From assembly GCA_024280945.1 (NCBI GenBank), contig JAMXLO010000123.1, positions 40,994 to 104,993 of the forward strand: DNA of 64,000 bases, written 5' to 3'. The translations under genes and the position numbers were made by a program. Numbering within the stretch: the stretch's first letter is position 1; every line of letters begins with the position of its first letter. The notes below the pieces were generated by a model. The model ran no database searches, was not told the DNA's origin, and saw only the letters and a program-made list of their open reading frames with translations. This document shows, one piece after another, positions 62,278-64,000 of this stretch. The stretch is from Acetobacteraceae bacterium. Its GTDB lineage: Bacteria; Pseudomonadota; Alphaproteobacteria; Acetobacterales; Acetobacteraceae.

Positions 62278-63624
62278 TCACTCCGCCGCCGCCTGCACCA
62301 ACGGGCGGCCGATCAGCTCATCCCATGGCGCACCGTTCAGATACGAGGCGTAGACACGATAGTAGTTGCGTGGCGTCTGCTCGGTGATCTGCAGCGAGAC
62401 ATCGCCGGGAAGCGGATCGTTGGTCTTGTACGCGCCCATTGACATCTGGTAGTTGAACGGATGGCGGCGCGCGATGGTGCCCCTCGACGCGGCGGTGGCA
62501 TAGAGCCAGTTCTCCATATCGTCCTGCTCGGTCATGCCGGCCGGCCCGGAATAGCGCATGTAGAAGCGGCGCAGCACATCCTTCACCTCGGCCGGCGCAT
62601 CCGCATCGACCAGGAAGAAGCGCCAGCCTTCAGTTTCCGTCGGGCTGTGCGGATGCCACACGCAGATGCCGCGCGGCTGGCGGCCGTGATACGAGGCATT
62701 GGGAAAAATGTTGCCGGTGAACGGCAGCAGACACGCTTTTTCTCCCAGCCGACGCTTCCGTTCGTCGAAGCAGTGGCGGAAGTATTCATCCACCACCGGG
62801 TACTGCGCATACGACGACTCGTATTCCATGGTCGCCGGCATCAGTACGCTGTGCATGCCGTGCCCCGCTGGGTGTCCTACCCAGACGTGCTGGCCCTTGT
62901 TGTACTCGTTGTCGCGCCGGCCCTTCTGGCCGCGCTGTGCGCTGGGACCGATGCCGATCATATCGACCGAGCGGTGCGAGGGGTTGTGGTAGGTGTCCCC
63001 CAGGAAATTCTCGGCCGCGAACTTCCAGTTGGACGGGAACACCCACTTGTGCACGCCGATCACCTCGGACCCGCCGGGCCGTCCATCGCGGCAGTCCAAC
63101 ACCTGATCCAGGTGATCGACTGCGGAACCCAGGTAGTCGAGCAAGTCGGGTGCGGCCGGATCCCACGATGCCCAGACGGTGCTTTTGTAGATGGCGAGCC
63201 TGGGCACCTCGATCAGCGACCAGTCCTCGCGGTTCAGCGTGCCCTCATACAGCGCGCGGTACAGCGGAACGCCCTGCAGCTTGCCGTCGGTCGTATAGCT
63301 CCAGGAGTGATAGGGACAGACGAACAGCGAGGTATTGCCCTGTTCGTAGCGACACACCTTCATGCCGCGATGCCGGCACGAGTTGAGGAACACGTGTACC
63401 GTGCCCTGTGCGTCGCGGCACAGGATCACCGACTCCTCGCCCATGCGGGAGACGAAGAAGTCACCAGGGTTGGGGATCTGACTTTCGTGGCCGATGAACA
63501 GCCAGGCGCGGGTGAACAGCCTTTCCAATTCTCCGCGATAAAAGTCGGGCGAGACGAAGATTTCGCGACTGATCATGCCGCGCTTCAGATCGATCATCTG
63601 GTCTGTGGGCAGGGTCGTGGTCAT
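62278..63624 (-). CDS. Ring-hydroxylating dioxygenase alpha subunit (first copy)
   Basis: A 448-residue Rieske oxygenase large subunit and the first gene of the operon. Rieske ligands are Cys83, His85, Cys103 and His106. The iron-binding motif DTYHNPSHRSVDM and the EQDDMENW acid match the second copy. The substrate-region stretch reads WVGHPAGHGMHSVLMPATME, different from its twin. The electron-carrier genes needed by all such enzymes are absent nearby. ATG at 63622-63624 follows GGGAGGTTAGGCCA; longer frames add an improbable N-terminus. The substrate is unknown; alpha-beta enzymes of this shape act on benzoate-, salicylate- or biphenyl-like compounds. Confidence 0.94.
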   Translation of the reverse strand: MTTTLPTDQMIDLKRGMISREIFVSPDFYRGELERLFTRAWLFIGHESQIPNPGDFFVSRMGEESVILCRDAQGTVHVFLNSCRHRGMKVCRYEQGNTSLFVCPYHSWSYTTDGKLQGVPLYRALYEGTLNREDWSLIEVPRLAIYKSTVWASWDPAAPDLLDYLGSAVDHLDQVLDCRDGRPGGSEVIGVHKWVFPSNWKFAAENFLGDTYHNPSHRSVDMIGIGPSAQRGQKGRRDNEYNKGQHVWVGHPAGHGMHSVLMPATMEYESSYAQYPVVDEYFRHCFDERKRRLGEKACLLPFTGNIFPNASYHGRQPRGICVWHPHSPTETEGWRFFLVDADAPAEVKDVLRRFYMRYSGPAGMTEQDDMENWLYATAASRGTIARRHPFNYQMSMGAYKTNDPLPGDVSLQITEQTPRNYYRVYASYLNGAPWDELIGRPLVQAAAE

Positions 63625-63729
63625 TGGCCTAACCTCCCTGTGGTTCCCCGATTGTGCGCCGGCCGAACCCCCAGGCGTCAAGCCCGCTGACGTCACGCGG
63701 CGTCGCGAGGCAGCTTGATCGGCGCGCCC

Positions 63730-64000
63730 GTGAATGTCCGCTTTGTTTCCGTCCGTACCGGCAAAATGGACGATGATGGTGTCCCCCTCGAACGTCAGGA
63801 GCCAGCGCTGCGTCGCATCGATCAGGTGAAGGCGATGCTGGACAAAGCCGGCTACAACGGCGAACGGCTAGTACTGCTTCACACCACCGACCAGCCGTTC
63901 CATGCGGCGTCATCGACGGTGGTTGCCGATGCGCTGACGCGGGTTGGCATGCGGATCGACGATCAGGCGATGGACTGGGGCACGACGTTGCAGCGACGCG
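63730..64000 (+). pseudogene. 5'-truncated SBP family 5 gene, runs off the right edge
   Basis: The plus-strand frame open from about 63730 to the edge encodes the middle-to-C-terminal part of a family-5 binding protein: DQVKAMLDKAGYNGERLVLL, HTTDQPFHAASSTVVADAL, RVGMRIDDQAMDWGTTLQRR. The same region of the intact protein at 9194-10777 (ESGYSGQKAVII, KLGINTEMVATDWGSVVQRR) begins only after about 350 residues. The signal peptide and that N-terminal region are missing here, and the upstream DNA belongs to the divergent dioxygenase promoter. It is therefore a truncated remnant, probably joined by a recombination event near 63730-63780. Confidence 0.75.

Noticed and set aside
63688..63695. TGACGTCA palindrome upstream of the dioxygenase operon as an operator
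   Set aside because: An isolated 8-base palindrome is expected by chance in GC-rich DNA and no matching regulator gene is adjacent.

Overview
The window is GC-rich, protein-dense bacterial chromosome with strong Shine-Dalgarno sites, many GTG/TTG starts and many four-base start/stop overlaps. A MucR/Ros-type regulator, a canonical GGAAC-N16-CGTT promoter of the EcfG general stress sigma factor, a perfect FNR/FixK box and livKHMGF/dpp transporters point to an alphaproteobacterium. Rhodospirillales (Acetobacteraceae-like) is my guess from protein style, not a proven placement. I saw no rRNA, tRNA, CRISPR array, prophage, integrase or insertion sequence; it looks like metabolic core plus accessory catabolic genes.

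Layout. 0-1.3 kb: a gamma-glutamylcyclotransferase cut by the window edge and a VapBC toxin-antitoxin pair. 1.3-7.6 kb: a CRYL1-like dehydrogenase, divergent from NAD(P)HX repair (nnr), malonyl-CoA decarboxylase and an orphan AceE-like thiamine-diphosphate enzyme. 7.7-11.5 kb: a secreted glycosidase-like protein, a solute-binding protein (SBP) and an RraA-fold protein. 11.5-14.2 kb: glgX translationally coupled to a 46-residue proline-rich microprotein, preceded by an EcfG-controlled stress gene. 14.2-19.8 kb: an SMP-30 lactonase with an MFS transporter, an SGNH esterase and two PuuE-like deacetylases. 19.9-27.2 kb: a complete branched-chain-type ABC transporter livKHMGF facing a methyltransferase/amidohydrolase pair. 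27.3-34.9 kb: a hybrid histidine kinase directly abutting dppB-dppC, facing two SBP genes, with no ATPase genes. 35-41.8 kb: mucR, then gltB-gltD. 41.9-47.3 kb: a multicopper-oxidase remnant, a molybdopterin oxidoreductase, an SDR, an esterase and an MFS pseudogene. 47.4-51.7 kb: small stress proteins around a D-threonate/D-erythronate kinase-dehydrogenase pair and an FNR-boxed CBS gene. 51.8-58.8 kb: a GGDEF-EAL protein, an MFS transporter, a VOC/MarR pair, ilvE and a small secreted protein. 59.3-63.6 kb: a secreted Ig-like protein and a ring-hydroxylating dioxygenase operon with two near-duplicate alpha subunits, one beta subunit and two small proteins of unknown function. The right edge holds a 5'-truncated SBP gene.

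Themes. Transport and catabolism of organic acids, peptides and amino acids dominate, with several orphan SBPs. Stress genes are scattered; one has a clear EcfG promoter and another a clear FNR-type operator. Three broken genes (MFS, multicopper oxidase, SBP) show ongoing loss or rearrangement. The best candidates for something new are the dioxygenase operon with its two unknown downstream proteins, the glgX-coupled microprotein and the sensor-kinase/permease fusion operon. All functions are read from motifs and context only; no database search was possible.
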